Numbered from the stretch's first letter, positions 27,195 through 36,786 are shown. The stretch is DNA of 64,000 nt from Candidatus Opimibacter skivensis (GCA_016721905.1 JADKHH010000010.1:62001-126000), one strand, 5' to 3'. Notes: generated by a model not told the origin, from the letters alone. Numbers and translations: made by a program.

Positions 27195-27202
27195 TATGTT
27201 TG
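27195..27202 (+). promoter_or_regulatory. candidate Bacteroidota promoter -7 element
   Basis: TATGTTTG matches the Bacteroidota -7 consensus TAnnTTTG exactly and lies 20 bases before the ATG of the 56-residue membrane protein. A weaker T-rich -33 region (TTTTTC near 27168) is at a plausible distance. Confidence 0.45.
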
Positions 27203-27221
27203 CAGCCTACAAAAACGACTC

Positions 27222-27392
27222 ATGGAAACAGAGGTAACTACCGTAAAGAAAGAAAACAAAGGACTGTACTGGCTGATCACCCTGGTATCCGCGGCAGCTT
27301 GTGTAGGATTGCTCATTTTCAGCCCTGAATGGTTCTGGCTGACGCTGCCTTTCCTCTTCACGTATTTCGTGAAGGCGATTGATATGATGTAG
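27222..27392 (+). CDS. small 56-residue two-span membrane protein
   Basis: A short gene from ATG at 27222 to TAG at 27390-27392. The 56-residue product starts METEVTTVKKENKGLYW, then two hydrophobic segments (LITLVSAAACVGLLIF and WFWLTLPFLFTYFV) separated by SPE, and ends KAIDMM. The charged N-terminus, paired hydrophobic helices and correctly placed promoter-like element support a real small membrane protein. No family is recognised. It is not connected to a neighbour by strand; it is downstream of a palindrome and the LEA-like gene. Confidence 0.6.
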   Translation: METEVTTVKKENKGLYWLITLVSAAACVGLLIFSPEWFWLTLPFLFTYFVKAIDMM

Positions 27393-27796
27393 TCTTCAGC
27401 TATCAGCTATCAGCTGTCAGCTATCAGTATCCAGCTTCCAGTTTTTTTTAACTGTTCGTTCAAGTCTCAGACTTGAATGCAATATTTTTCGCGTCTCCTG
27501 ACGCGAACGAGTGATTTGTAACTGTAGCCAGGAGGCTACCAGAGACAATTCTACATTATACACAGAATTATTTGCTTATTCAGTCGGCAGCCGGAGGCTA
27601 CCAACAACGTCTGTTTTTTACCGGCGGAGGCTACCATCGCTTCAACAAAGACACAGAATTATTTGCTTTTACTGTCGGCAGCCGGAGGCTACCAACAACG
27701 TTTGTTTTTTATTAAAAAACAAACGTTTAGTTATTACTAACTGAATACAGATTACCGATTACTGATTACCGATGAAGACTGCTCACTGCTCACTGC
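27393..27796. repeat. composite repeat block
   Basis: In order: AGCTATCAGCTATCAGC words just after the small gene; a double-hairpin unit at about 27458-27510 (CAAGTCTCAGACTTG and CGCGTCTCCTGACGCG) that is the reverse complement of the unit at 36945; three copies of a GCCGGAGGCTACC word, two of them in a tandem block that also contains ACAGAATTATTTGCTT; GATTACCGATTACTGATTACC; and AGTGAGCAGTGAGCAGTC read on the minus strand next to the polX stop codon. Short frames through the block are repeat-driven. Confidence 0.7.
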
Positions 27797-29445
27797 TCAC
27801 TTCCTGCCAAGCCATTTTTCAAACTCTGCCAGCGTAAACGCATTCAAGCATGAATCCAGTTTGAGACCGCCTTTTCTCGCTGCCAACACACCATATTTGA
27901 CATAGGCGATCTGGGCACGGCTGTGGGCATCGGGATTGATGGAAACCAATACTTCCTTTTCCATACAGTAGTCGAGCCAGGTGTAGTCAATATCTAATCT
28001 CAGGGGATTGGCATTGAGCTCGATGGCAACGCCATTGGCGGCGCAGGCATCGATGACCTTGCGGTGATTGATAGGATAACCCTGGCGGGCTAGAAGGAGC
28101 CGACCTGTGGGATGGCCGAGGATACGGGTATATGGATTTTCTATAGCTGTAATCAACCTTGACATAGCCTTGGCTTCATCCATCCGGAGATTACTGTGAA
28201 TGGAGGCGACCACAAGATCAAACATAGCCAGTACATCGTCTTCGTAGTCAAGGATCCGTCGCCAAGGATGTCAGATTCTATTCCTTTAAAGACTTTGAAA
28301 GGCGCAAGTTTCTCATTGAGCTTGTCGATCTCTTGCATTTGTTCAACAACCTGCTCTGCAGATAGTCCATTGGCATAAAAGGCACTGCGGCTGTGATCAC
28401 AAATTGCAAAGTATTGATAGCCTGCATCACGAACATGCACCGACATTTCTTCAAGCGTATTCATGCCATCACTATAAGTGCTATGATTGTGAATGATGCC
28501 TTTGATATCACTCTCTTCTATAAGGTCTTCCCAGTATGCTGGAGGATAGCTTTCAATTTCATCCCTGTCAAAAAGTTCAGGTGGTAATCCCTCAAACCCG
28601 GCATTTGTCAGAACCTCTTCAATATCCTGGCCATTGCTCAGTTCATCCATTTCAGCCAGCTTCTCATAGAGGCCGGCATTCATGGTCAACAGGCACCAGT
28701 GATTATTAAAATCTTGAGCGGGACAGGTATGGATCGTGATCTTCAGGCGCTCATCATATTCTATTTCAAAAGCTTCGTCAGGCTTTTCCTCCGTTATCAC
28801 CACACCAGCCAAGCCTGAAAGTTTTTCAGCAGGTAAGAGAGGTGCCACCAGCAATTCCAGCTTGCTGATGACGGGTGCTTTTGTGGCAAACTCACCCACC
28901 CAGTCAATCTGATAACCAGGCCATGCCTTTTGCATTTTTTTCAGGATCACTCCAAGTTCCTCTTCAATGTTTCCATAGAGGTATCTGTCTTGTGAATCGA
29001 GGAAATAGGTAATTTTTTGTTGCAGGTCTTGCTGCGTTTTCAACCCGAAGCCTGGCAGTTTGATCAACCTGTTTTCAGCGCAGGCGTATAGTAACTCAGC
29101 AGGGGTTTCTATTTTCAAGGCATCCCATATCACCCTGATTTTCTTTGGCCCAAGCCCTTTTACAGAAAGCAGTTGTTGAATGCCCTCAGGTGTTTTATCC
29201 TTTAGTTTTTCCAGCGCATCAATCCTCCCTGTTGAAAGCAACTCCCTGATCTTGGAAATCACTGAAGAGCCTATCCCTGGTATCTTATCAATGTCTTCGG
29301 CAGCCATCTCTTCGATGGGGGTGTCCCATTTCCGGATAGACAAGTAAGCACTGGAATAAGCTTTGGTCTTGAATGCATTTTCCCCATGCAGCTCCATCAG
29401 GCTGGCGAGGAGATTAAACTGCCGGGCGATATCTTTATTGACCAT
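27797..29445 (-). CDS. PolX-like helix-hairpin-helix/PHP protein, one frameshift
   Basis: A PolX-family protein split by one missing base. The first part (29445 to about 28250) carries the HhH/fingers region (GIGSSVISKIRELLS, GLGPKKIRVIWDALKI, PGFGLKTQQDLQQKI), a palm region and the start of the PHP domain (HNHSTYSDGMNTLEEM, AICDHSRSAFYANGL, KGIESDILGDGSL). Adding one G near 28249-28251 restores DGSLDYEDDVLAMFDLVVAS and joins the second frame (LGHPTGRLLLARQG, ELNANPLRLD, SINPDAHS). The 1649-base span becomes 1650 and would give 549 residues. The palm lacks the usual GS and DxD pattern (WVGEFATK, KLELLVAP), so polymerase activity is doubtful, whereas the PHP ligands look intact. It overlaps the DUF4340 gene by 11 bases. 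Confidence 0.85.
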
Positions 29446-30376
29446 CGGGCCAGAATTGCCGGAGGTCAGAGAATATCTTCTTGTACAATCCTGCCGAATC
29501 TGAATTGAAAATCGCTTCGGGATTGTCAGTCGAATGGATCAGAAAGGGCGCTATCGTATCCGGGCTTTGGAACGCAGTGATGATGGTAGGTTCATTCATA
29601 TTATTTCCATACAAAGTCAACTTCTCTGCCAAGGTAAGGCCTTGCGTTGATGTACGATCACTAAAATCAGCACCCTGTGCATTGACCAACGCTCCGAGAT
29701 AGGTTTTGAAAGATGTGGAATCAACCGCCTCCATGCCTGCGTAGTACCAGCCACCGTCTTCTTTTTGGATTTTCTGTTTGTATCCTGTTGCATTCACCCA
29801 TTCTAACGACGTCAGATCTTCTGCATCAGATTTCACCAGTTTCTTATCCCTGAATTGTTCAAACCGGGCCTTTAATGCTAAACCAGCAAATCCATCGATG
29901 AGATATACCTCAGGCTTATCTCCTTTTCGCACATAAGTTGATGCTGTCTGTGCCTGTTGATTAAACCTGAATCCGCCAATGGCCAGTTCAGCCACCTGCT
30001 TTTTACCCTGCCATACCATCACCTTTGAAGCCTGGGTATCATCAATTTCAAATTCGGGATATTTTGAAACTTCTTTGGTGACTACCCTATTTGCATTCAA
30101 GCCTGCCAGTGAAGTAAGGACCGCCTTTCGTGCTGAAGGTTCCAGTTTAACTTTAATATTGCCTTGGACCGCTTCCCAGGTCGAATCAACACGCACCAAT
30201 TCGAATTCAGATTGGGTAGGGCCTCCCGCAACAAATTTGATACGATCTATTTGTGAAGTATCCAATGCCACCACTACAGGATCAAAAGATGCAGACCGAT
30301 TATTTCTCAACAACTTGCCTGCAAAAAACACCGTGAGGCAAGTGACAAAAACAATAAGCAGGTTGCGATTACTCAT
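29435..30376 (-). CDS. DUF4340 domain protein of the gliding-type ABC cluster
   Basis: A 313-residue envelope protein with an N-terminal membrane anchor (NLLIVFVTCLTVFFAGKLL) and a DUF4340 beta-rich domain (FVAGGPTQSEFELVRVDSTWEAVQGNI, ELAIGGFRFNQQAQTASTYVRKGDKPEVYLIDGF, LEWVNATGYKQKI). DUF4340 proteins occur next to GldG-like ABC components. It is 18 bases downstream of gldG and overlaps the start of polX by 11 bases, so a single transcript gldA-gldF-gldG-DUF4340-polX is likely. The function is unknown; support of the transporter is inference from position. Confidence 0.87.
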   Translation of the reverse strand: MSNRNLLIVFVTCLTVFFAGKLLRNNRSASFDPVVVALDTSQIDRIKFVAGGPTQSEFELVRVDSTWEAVQGNIKVKLEPSARKAVLTSLAGLNANRVVTKEVSKYPEFEIDDTQASKVMVWQGKKQVAELAIGGFRFNQQAQTASTYVRKGDKPEVYLIDGFAGLALKARFEQFRDKKLVKSDAEDLTSLEWVNATGYKQKIQKEDGGWYYAGMEAVDSTSFKTYLGALVNAQGADFSDRTSTQGLTLAEKLTLYGNNMNEPTIITAFQSPDTIAPFLIHSTDNPEAIFNSDSAGLYKKIFSDLRQFWPDGQ

Positions 30377-30394
30377 GAGCAGTTTAGCTGGCGA

Positions 30395-31893
30395 TTAAAC
30401 ATATTTTTCTTCCATACGACGTATGCGCTTATTGCGATTGCGCTGCGAACGCCAGAAGCCTACAGCTCCAACAAGCATCAGCGGCAGTAAGAAGTTAGTA
30501 TACTTGATGACGCTCCGCTCTGCTTCTTCCAGTTCCTTGATAGGCCTGTAGACTACACCTTTAGTGCGCAGTTCAGATAATCCAGATTTATCGCAGAGCC
30601 ATTCAACTGTATTGACGATCAGATTGATGTTATCCGCATTAGCGTCACCACGTGGTGCGATAAAAAAGTCACTGTCGGAGAAGACAACGAGTTTTGCTTC
30701 AGGATTTCCTTTGACACCTTCCACTACTCCACCGAGCACTAACCTTGACATCGGGAAATCAGCCTGCGTCCATTGGCGTTGCACATCAAAGGTGATGGGT
30801 GCTTGCTGAACACCTGCTTTCTCAGAAGTCGTTACGATCGGAAAGAACGACCCTTCAACACCGGATGAAAACTGGATCGGGCTGGCAAATTGAAACAGTA
30901 CTGCTTCCAGTCCTTTGGTAGCCGGGTGATCCGGAAACGTATTCATCAAAGGGATATAGGGGAAACTGATCTGTGATGCGAAATTGAAGAAGCCAGTTCG
31001 CTGTTGTTGGACCGTTACTTTAGCACATGCAGCATCGATGACAAAACTTGGTTCGACGTTGACACCTAAAGAGGCAAGCCATTGAAACACATTATGGTTG
31101 ACCACCGTACCTGATGCGGTTGATAAGTCACCGTTGACAGCATTGGCTGCCACTATGACTTTACCCCCTTTCGAGAGATAATCATTGAGCTTACCATATT
31201 GATCATACGGTAATGAATCAACTGGATTGAAAAGCAATACGGCCTGGTAACGCGCAGGAATAGCGGGTTCTACCGAGAGGTCATAACTTTCAATATTATA
31301 GATGACACTCAACGCCTGCATGGCCTGGATCATTTGATTTGGCTGCGGTTCGCCATGGCCCTGGATCAGGGCAAGTGAAGGCTTGTCCTTGACGGAGATT
31401 TTTTTAATGGCGGTGGTGAGATCATACTCCATCGCAGACTCTTGTCCGATAAATGGGATGATCTCTTTCTGATCACCGTATTCAATGACGGCGCCCATGA
31501 AAGCTTTTTTCTGAGATGCCTCATCCTTTTCACGTACGTTGATCAGTATAGGTTGAATACCATTTTGAGCGGCTTCCTGTTCTGCTTCAGGCGTTTCACC
31601 CGGATTGATAAAGCGGTAGTTCACCTTCCCTTTGGAGATGCTGTTATATTCGACGAGCAGGCTTTCAAAATCAGCCTTCACCCTTTCGAGATCAGCAGGA
31701 AGATTGTCGGAGAAATAGGCTTTGACATCGACAGGGTCTTCAAGGCCGCGAAGAATGGATTTCGTCGCCTTACTCATGGTAAATTGTTTGTCTTCGGTCA
31801 GGTCAAGCCTGAAAAAATATTGCCGCGAAAGCAAAAGATGACAGCTACAATGCCGATGATCAGTGCTGTTGAAATTCGTCTATCCTGTTTCAT
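30395..31893 (-). CDS. gldG: GldG-like ABC transporter periplasmic component, one frameshift
   Basis: The GldG-type component (ABC_transp_aux family) of the gliding ABC transporter. The true start is ATG at 31893 (MKQDRRISTALIIGIVAVIF), two bases after the gldF stop. One base is lost in the homopolymer at about 31833-31836 (TTTT on the coding strand); restoring it joins directly to LLSRQYFFRLDLTEDKQFTMSKATK. The span of 1499 bases becomes 1500, giving 499 residues. Downstream: DPVDVKAYFSDNLPADL, DKPSLALIQGHGEPQPNQM, FVIDAACAKV, and a C-terminal anchor TNFLLPLMLVGAVGFW followed by basic residues. Without correction a TTG-initiated piece starts at 31834. Confidence 0.88.
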
Positions 31894-31895
31894 GT

Positions 31896-32612
31896 CTACT
31901 TTCTTTTGGAGATCACCACTTCAGTTAACATCAGCCCCAGAAAAGTCAAGGCTAAAAAATAGAGCACATCCTTGGTATCAATCACCCCGCGTGACATCGA
32001 ATCGTAATGGTGAGGGATACTAAGGTCCATAAGCAGGCTACCAATCCATCCGGTTTGGCCCGAACCAACTGATCCGAGGATAAACTGGAACACTACTCCT
32101 GCGAGCAAGGCCATTAGGAACGCCACAATCTGGTTGTTAGTCAGCGACGACGCAAGCAATCCAATTGAGACATACGCTGAACTCATCAGCAGCAAACCCA
32201 GATAACCTGTGATGGTGCTGCCATGATCGATATTGCCCAGTCTCGCTATGGAAACATAATAGGGCAAGGTAAAGGCGAGAGCGATGGCAACCAGTAAAAT
32301 GCAAGCGAGGTATTTACCGATCACCAATTGGCGGTCAGTAAGACGCTTGGTCAATAACAACTCAATGGTGCCTGACTTCTTTTCTTCTGCAAACTGGCGC
32401 ATGGTGATCGCCGGGATAAAGAAGAACAATGACCACAGGGCCACATTGAAAAACGTGTTGAGGCTGGCCTGCTTGTGATAAAAAACATCACTGCCCCACA
32501 GCCAGGTAAAAAAACCACTGAAGCCAAGGAAGGCGATCAACAGAATGTAAGCGACCAGGGAGTCAAAAAAACTGTTGAGCTCTTTGCGGGCGATAATCCA
32601 CGATTCTCTCAT
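31896..32612 (-). CDS. gldF: GldF-like ABC transporter permease
   Basis: A 238-residue integral membrane permease. Seen: start MRESWIIARKELNSFFDSLVAYILL, the ABC2-type motif FFFIPAITMRQFAEEKKSGTIELLLTKRLTDRQLVIGKYLA, and about six hydrophobic segments. This E-E-K-K-S-G-T-I-E-L-L pattern is the ABC-2 permease signature. It is the middle gene of gldA-gldF-gldG, ten bases after gldA. In Flavobacterium the GldA/GldF/GldG transporter supports gliding; in other Bacteroidota it may have a broader envelope role. Confidence 0.92.
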   Translation of the reverse strand: MRESWIIARKELNSFFDSLVAYILLIAFLGFSGFFTWLWGSDVFYHKQASLNTFFNVALWSLFFFIPAITMRQFAEEKKSGTIELLLTKRLTDRQLVIGKYLACILLVAIALAFTLPYYVSIARLGNIDHGSTITGYLGLLLMSSAYVSIGLLASSLTNNQIVAFLMALLAGVVFQFILGSVGSGQTGWIGSLLMDLSIPHHYDSMSRGVIDTKDVLYFLALTFLGLMLTEVVISKRK

Positions 32613-32622
32613 TTCGTTTGCT

Positions 32623-33543
32623 TTAGTTGAGGGTGACGTTACGGAATATATCTTCCAGTCTTGTTTCGACCGGACTCATCTGGAGCAACATCCAGTCTTT
32701 AGACACACACATTTTATAAACTGATCTGGCTGTTTGCTGGCTGTCTGTGCATTCAATTTCCAGCAGACGGTGATCAGGACTCAATCCGACGCCAGTGATG
32801 CCGGGCATCGATCTGAGCTCTTTTTCAATCACAGGCCTTGGTGCTCCTTCGATATCCACCAACAGGATGCTCTTTCCTGTAGCCTGGCTCCTGAGGGTCT
32901 CCGCAGTTCCGTTTGCTACAATCTGTCCTTTGTTGATAATCAGGATTCTATCACAGGTTGCTTCAACCTCCGGAAGAATATGGGTGGAGAGGATTACCGA
33001 CTTGTGCATACCGAGTCTCTTGATCAATTCACGTATCTCTACACGTTGATTTGGGTCCAGACCTGTAGTTGGTTCGTCGAGGATCAGAATGGCTGGATCA
33101 TGAATCATGGCCTGAGCCAGGCCTACACGCTGGCGGTATCCTTTTGATAACTCACCTATCTTCTTGTGCTTTTCTTCATTGAGTCCGCACATGACGATCA
33201 TCTCACGTACGCGCTGATCAAGTTGATTTTTCCTGATGCCTTGCAGCTGGCCGCAAAACGCGAGGTAATCCATGACAGGCATGTCTTCATAGAGCGGATT
33301 GTTTTCAGGCAGGTAGCCAATGGATCCCCTGATATTTTCCTTGGCGATAACTTTGCCACCAATCGTGATCCTGCCGGCATCCGGTGAGATGAACTGCGTG
33401 ATCATCTTCATGGTCGTGGTCTTACCTGCACCATTGGGGCCGAGGAAGCCGACAATCTCTCCGGTACGTACTTCGAAAGAGATATTGTCTACTGCTTTTT
33501 GGTTGTCATATGCCTTTGAAAGGCCTTCGATGAGAATATCCAT
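32623..33543 (-). CDS. gldA: GldA-like ABC transporter ATPase
   Basis: A 306-residue ABC ATPase. Seen: Walker A G-P-N-G-A-G-K-T at 35-42, Q-loop TQFISPDAG, signature LSKGYRQRVGLAQAM, Walker B ILILDEPTTGLDP, and H-loop LSTHILPEVE. The C-terminal extension (LLVDIEGAPRPVIEKELRSM ... SPVETRLEDIFRNVTLN) fits the GldA/CcmA-like subgroup. It is the promoter-proximal gene of the five-gene cluster and diverges from a MORN-type lipoprotein gene, leaving 130 bases for two promoters. Confidence 0.93.
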   Translation of the reverse strand: MDILIEGLSKAYDNQKAVDNISFEVRTGEIVGFLGPNGAGKTTTMKMITQFISPDAGRITIGGKVIAKENIRGSIGYLPENNPLYEDMPVMDYLAFCGQLQGIRKNQLDQRVREMIVMCGLNEEKHKKIGELSKGYRQRVGLAQAMIHDPAILILDEPTTGLDPNQRVEIRELIKRLGMHKSVILSTHILPEVEATCDRILIINKGQIVANGTAETLRSQATGKSILLVDIEGAPRPVIEKELRSMPGITGVGLSPDHRLLEIECTDSQQTARSVYKMCVSKDWMLLQMSPVETRLEDIFRNVTLN

Positions 33544-33673
33544 TTTCTTTTTGTCAAATTTGTGAAACTTTTCAACCAGGGGCTATGAAAACCCCTTGTA
33601 AAAAAGAATGCCAAAAGTATAAAATTCTGTAACCAAGACTTCCATTAACAGCACTATCTAATTCATCTAAGCC

Positions 33674-34303
33674 ATGTTTAAATTTTCATTAACAAACAAC
33701 GCTATACTGCTCATTATCAGCATTCTTATGCTATCCATTTCATCCTGCAAACCAGGTGACGGAAAAACCGCTACACCCGGCGTAGAAGGCACCGGAGATC
33801 TGGCGGGAATGATACTGGAAGATATACCGGGATCTAATATCAAGTACGCCAGGAGACTTGATGCAGCGGGCAATGTACACATCGAAGGATTTGTCGAAAA
33901 TGATAAGAAAACCGGGCAATGGATTGAATATACCTCTGAAGGGGATATCGTACTGATCAATCACTACGTTAATAATATGCTGGAAGGAACCTCCATGCGG
34001 ATGTCATTCCGCAACCAGGTCGACCTGCGTCTCAATTACAGGCAGAACAAAATGCATGGTTCCTGGACAGCCTACAAATTTGGAAAAGTGGTGGAAACAC
34101 GCCTGTACAAGGATGATAAACTGGAAGGCACCGCCAGAACGTATGACGACAGGACCTTCAAGCTGAAACAGGAAGTCGAATACAAAGACGGTAAGCAGGA
34201 CGGATTTTTCAAGTATTATGATGAAGAGGGAAATGTGACCCTGGAATATCAATACAAGAATGGGGAAAAGGTCAGCGGAGGCATAGTAGAGCCACCTAAA
34301 TAG
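33674..34303 (+). CDS. MORN-repeat (YwqK-type) lipoprotein
   Basis: A 209-residue lipoprotein: signal sequence with lipobox S-I-S-S-C (Cys25), then tandem MORN-like repeats of the YwqK type: KKTGQWIEYTSEGDIVL, NNMLEGTSMRM, NKMHGSWTAYKFGK, DDKLEGTARTY, GKQDGFFKYYDEEGNVTLEYQYKNGEKVSGG. The G-x-W/F and G-x-x-x-x-Y spacing is clear. YwqK-type proteins have been annotated as antitoxins, but no toxin is next to this gene, so that label is not applied. An envelope scaffold or binding role is more plausible. Confidence 0.8.
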   Translation: MFKFSLTNNAILLIISILMLSISSCKPGDGKTATPGVEGTGDLAGMILEDIPGSNIKYARRLDAAGNVHIEGFVENDKKTGQWIEYTSEGDIVLINHYVNNMLEGTSMRMSFRNQVDLRLNYRQNKMHGSWTAYKFGKVVETRLYKDDKLEGTARTYDDRTFKLKQEVEYKDGKQDGFFKYYDEEGNVTLEYQYKNGEKVSGGIVEPPK

Positions 34304-34318
34304 GGAATAAGGTGGCTC
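34289..34318. terminator. possible terminator hairpin after the MORN lipoprotein
   Basis: Nine-base stem GAGCCACCT / AGGTGGCTC with a 12-base loop; the stop codon TAG lies in the loop. The following bases (CTTGAAG) are not T-rich, so the terminator call is weak. Confidence 0.35.
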
Positions 34319-34404
34319 CTTGAAGAAATATGCAATATTTTTTGTCTTCAACCTATTACATATTATAAAAAAGTATAATATTTGCAGGACAAGGATCATT
34401 ACAT

Positions 34405-36786
34405 ATGAATACTGCAACTATACTGGGTAGCCACCTCAACCCACAGCAAGCCAAGTTATTTTCCACACCTTCGGGAGCACGTAAGCGCTGGATCTGCAGC
34501 CAGCAGGAAGACCACCTGCATCTCCTTGCTGCCACAGCCGCTACTGATTCACTTCAGGGCAAGCCGGTGGTGATCTGGTACGATGAAGAATCTGTGGTCA
34601 ATGACCTACTGAGCACCTATCCGTTAAATAAAATGGACAGGACGATATACACCCCTGTTGCTTCCAGATCAAACAATCCACAAAATGTGATCAACCCACT
34701 CTCTCCTGCAGAGAGTATCCACCATATCGAATTATACAAACTCTCCGGTGACTTTGCGCGTATCAGCAAGCCGTGGTCATCACTACACCAGGAACTGTGG
34801 CCAGGCACGAACCGATATGAACTCATCCAGAAATTTGCGGGCTTATTTAACCACAACAACGTCAATCCGCTTTTTTACCGGTTGAGCAGACCGATGTTTG
34901 AAATATCTCCTGCGGAATACAAACGCCTCCGCAACAAGATCGAGCATCATATCAAACTCAACAAACTCCGCCAGGATGGATTTGAGTACATGGATTTACT
35001 TGATGTGAGCCTGCTCGTCAATCACTCCCTTGATTTTGTCAAGAGTGAAGTGATGCAGTATATCTCTCTCATGGCAGACCAGGCTAACGAATTGCTGAAG
35101 CGTGCTGACTGGATCATGCTTCGTTATTTTAATCACGTCAAGACATACTGGATCCGCGAGATCAATATCTATGTCAACAAGATTGACAAACTGCTGTCCC
35201 ATGCACGTGAACTGCACCTGACCTATGGCGATGCCTTTTCGTTTGAAAGCAGCATGAGCCAACTGGCAGACAAACTTAAAGGCCAAATCAGCCGCAAAGC
35301 AAAACTGATCAGCCAGGATCGAAAAGCTATCAAGACACAATACCTGGAACTACTCGCTGAAATAGAAGCAGGTCAACCATGGGTCAATATCCCGGCAGAG
35401 CGTAAAGAACACCCGACCCTTTCAGAGGCTATAGATTATCTGCAGACCCTGAAAGTAGAATTGTTTGGTGCCAAGGATGCTATCGAAACACATATACGCA
35501 GTCAGCTCAAGCGACTCAATTCACATAATGCTCCTGAGCAAACAGGCCTGGGTGCTGAGACTAAAGAATGGGAAGAGGACGTACTGAAATGGTACAACAA
35601 TGTCAACATCAGTGGGTATTTCAAAAAGCGCTTTGAGTCACAGGCGCTGAGTATACATCGCAGTGCTGAAGGCTTACGTGAAGTGAATGCATCGCTTACT
35701 GCTATCGTAGAGCGCCAGCATCATCTTGAAGACTACTTTTTCTGGGCCGGTTTTCAAAACCAGTTTCCTGAAAACGCAAAAGCTATTGTACAGGCACTTC
35801 ACCTGACACCAACATCTGATTGGCTGACCTATTTTGATGAATGGTACATCACCCAACTTGTGACTGGTGATGCCCTTGAAGTAGAATGGCCTGCGATGAT
35901 GAATGAGAACATGAAGGAGATGATCGAGCGCATACGCCTCCACTCTATCGCCGAACACCTCAACGAAGTCAGTCAGCGTCGCAATCATCTCTGCGAAGAA
36001 TATGCACCTGCTATCCGCAAATTAACTTCCCGGAAAGCTTCTGTGGATAGTGCTGAAGCTGAACAATTCTTTGCCGAAATGAGCATTGAAAGCCGCAGCA
36101 AATGGTACCCGATCCAGATACTTCCATTGAGTATGATGCCTGCTGTCTCTGAAGAGGCTCCCCAGCTAATGAACTATATACTGCTCAAAGCCAAGGACCC
36201 TTCCATGGGAATGTACTGGCAAAAAGTACAGGATATGTCTTGCGATGTATATTCCTGTGAGCCACCATTCAACCAGCGATATCTTCATGAGCAGTTGGAT
36301 ATGCCAACTATGCTCACCGATTTCAGATTGAGTCAGAACCGTAATTCATCTGCGCTGAAATACCTGACCAACATAGCACGGCAGTTTGCTCCGTTCCTTT
36401 CACAGACATGTATCTATTCAGCGCACAGGGTGAATATGATTTCGCTCCTCGGCCCTGAACTCGACAGGCAGGTACTTGATACGTTGCCGATGCCCTACAA
36501 GATATCAGAGCGCAGCCTCAACCCCGACGAAAATTATTTTGTTGAATCACTACTCGAACCTAACAATCCATTCGTGCTGTTAGTCCGTGATTTCTGGCCT
36601 ACAGGTGAGTGGCCTGCAAATAGTCTCTGGCATCTTCAGTTCCAGGAAGATCTTGAAAAGATTGGTGTCAAAGTGATCCACAGCTGGTCTAAAGGTTGGC
36701 TGATGGAATCGGATATTGAAGTGCGGAGGGTGCGTGACGAAATTTTACAGTTTGTGGGGAATACGTTTGCGGGGGTTTCTGTGTAA
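34405..36786 (+). CDS. large protein resembling an SF1 helicase without ATPase motifs
   Basis: A 793-residue protein of uncertain family. The N-terminal segment (KRWICSQQEDHLHLLAATAA, then SLQGKPVVIWYDEESVVNDLL) has the order of helicase motif I/Ia (P-loop, NLLA, GKxVLVVSEKxxALDVVL), but the glycine-lysine P-loop is absent. The middle (about 170-420) is long and coiled-coil-like. The C-terminus (WHLQFQEDLEKIGVKVIHSWSKGWLMESDIEVRRVRDEI) resembles the Vsr/MTES-1575-type nuclease tail found on some SF1 helicases (E-x-L-x-x-x-G-x-x-x-x-x-x-W-S-x-x-W). No DEAD/DExx or arginine-finger motif is seen. I read it as a non-catalytic relative of an SF1 helicase-nuclease; this is inference. It has its own upstream gap and no co-directional partner. 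Confidence 0.45.
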   Translation: MNTATILGSHLNPQQAKLFSTPSGARKRWICSQQEDHLHLLAATAATDSLQGKPVVIWYDEESVVNDLLSTYPLNKMDRTIYTPVASRSNNPQNVINPLSPAESIHHIELYKLSGDFARISKPWSSLHQELWPGTNRYELIQKFAGLFNHNNVNPLFYRLSRPMFEISPAEYKRLRNKIEHHIKLNKLRQDGFEYMDLLDVSLLVNHSLDFVKSEVMQYISLMADQANELLKRADWIMLRYFNHVKTYWIREINIYVNKIDKLLSHARELHLTYGDAFSFESSMSQLADKLKGQISRKAKLISQDRKAIKTQYLELLAEIEAGQPWVNIPAERKEHPTLSEAIDYLQTLKVELFGAKDAIETHIRSQLKRLNSHNAPEQTGLGAETKEWEEDVLKWYNNVNISGYFKKRFESQALSIHRSAEGLREVNASLTAIVERQHHLEDYFFWAGFQNQFPENAKAIVQALHLTPTSDWLTYFDEWYITQLVTGDALEVEWPAMMNENMKEMIERIRLHSIAEHLNEVSQRRNHLCEEYAPAIRKLTSRKASVDSAEAEQFFAEMSIESRSKWYPIQILPLSMMPAVSEEAPQLMNYILLKAKDPSMGMYWQKVQDMSCDVYSCEPPFNQRYLHEQLDMPTMLTDFRLSQNRNSSALKYLTNIARQFAPFLSQTCIYSAHRVNMISLLGPELDRQVLDTLPMPYKISERSLNPDENYFVESLLEPNNPFVLLVRDFWPTGEWPANSLWHLQFQEDLEKIGVKVIHSWSKGWLMESDIEVRRVRDEILQFVGNTFAGVSV

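Noticed and set aside
27511..27744. A 77-residue plus-strand frame
   Set aside because: It translates tandem GCCGGAGGCTACC repeats and has no supporting features.
33674..34303. YwqK-type antitoxin label for the MORN lipoprotein
   Set aside because: No toxin gene is adjacent and the protein has a lipoprotein signal, so an antitoxin function is unsupported.
34405..36786. BshC (bacillithiol synthesis) as identity of the 793-residue protein
   Set aside because: BshC is about 540 residues and none of its motifs were found; helicase-like order at both ends fits better.
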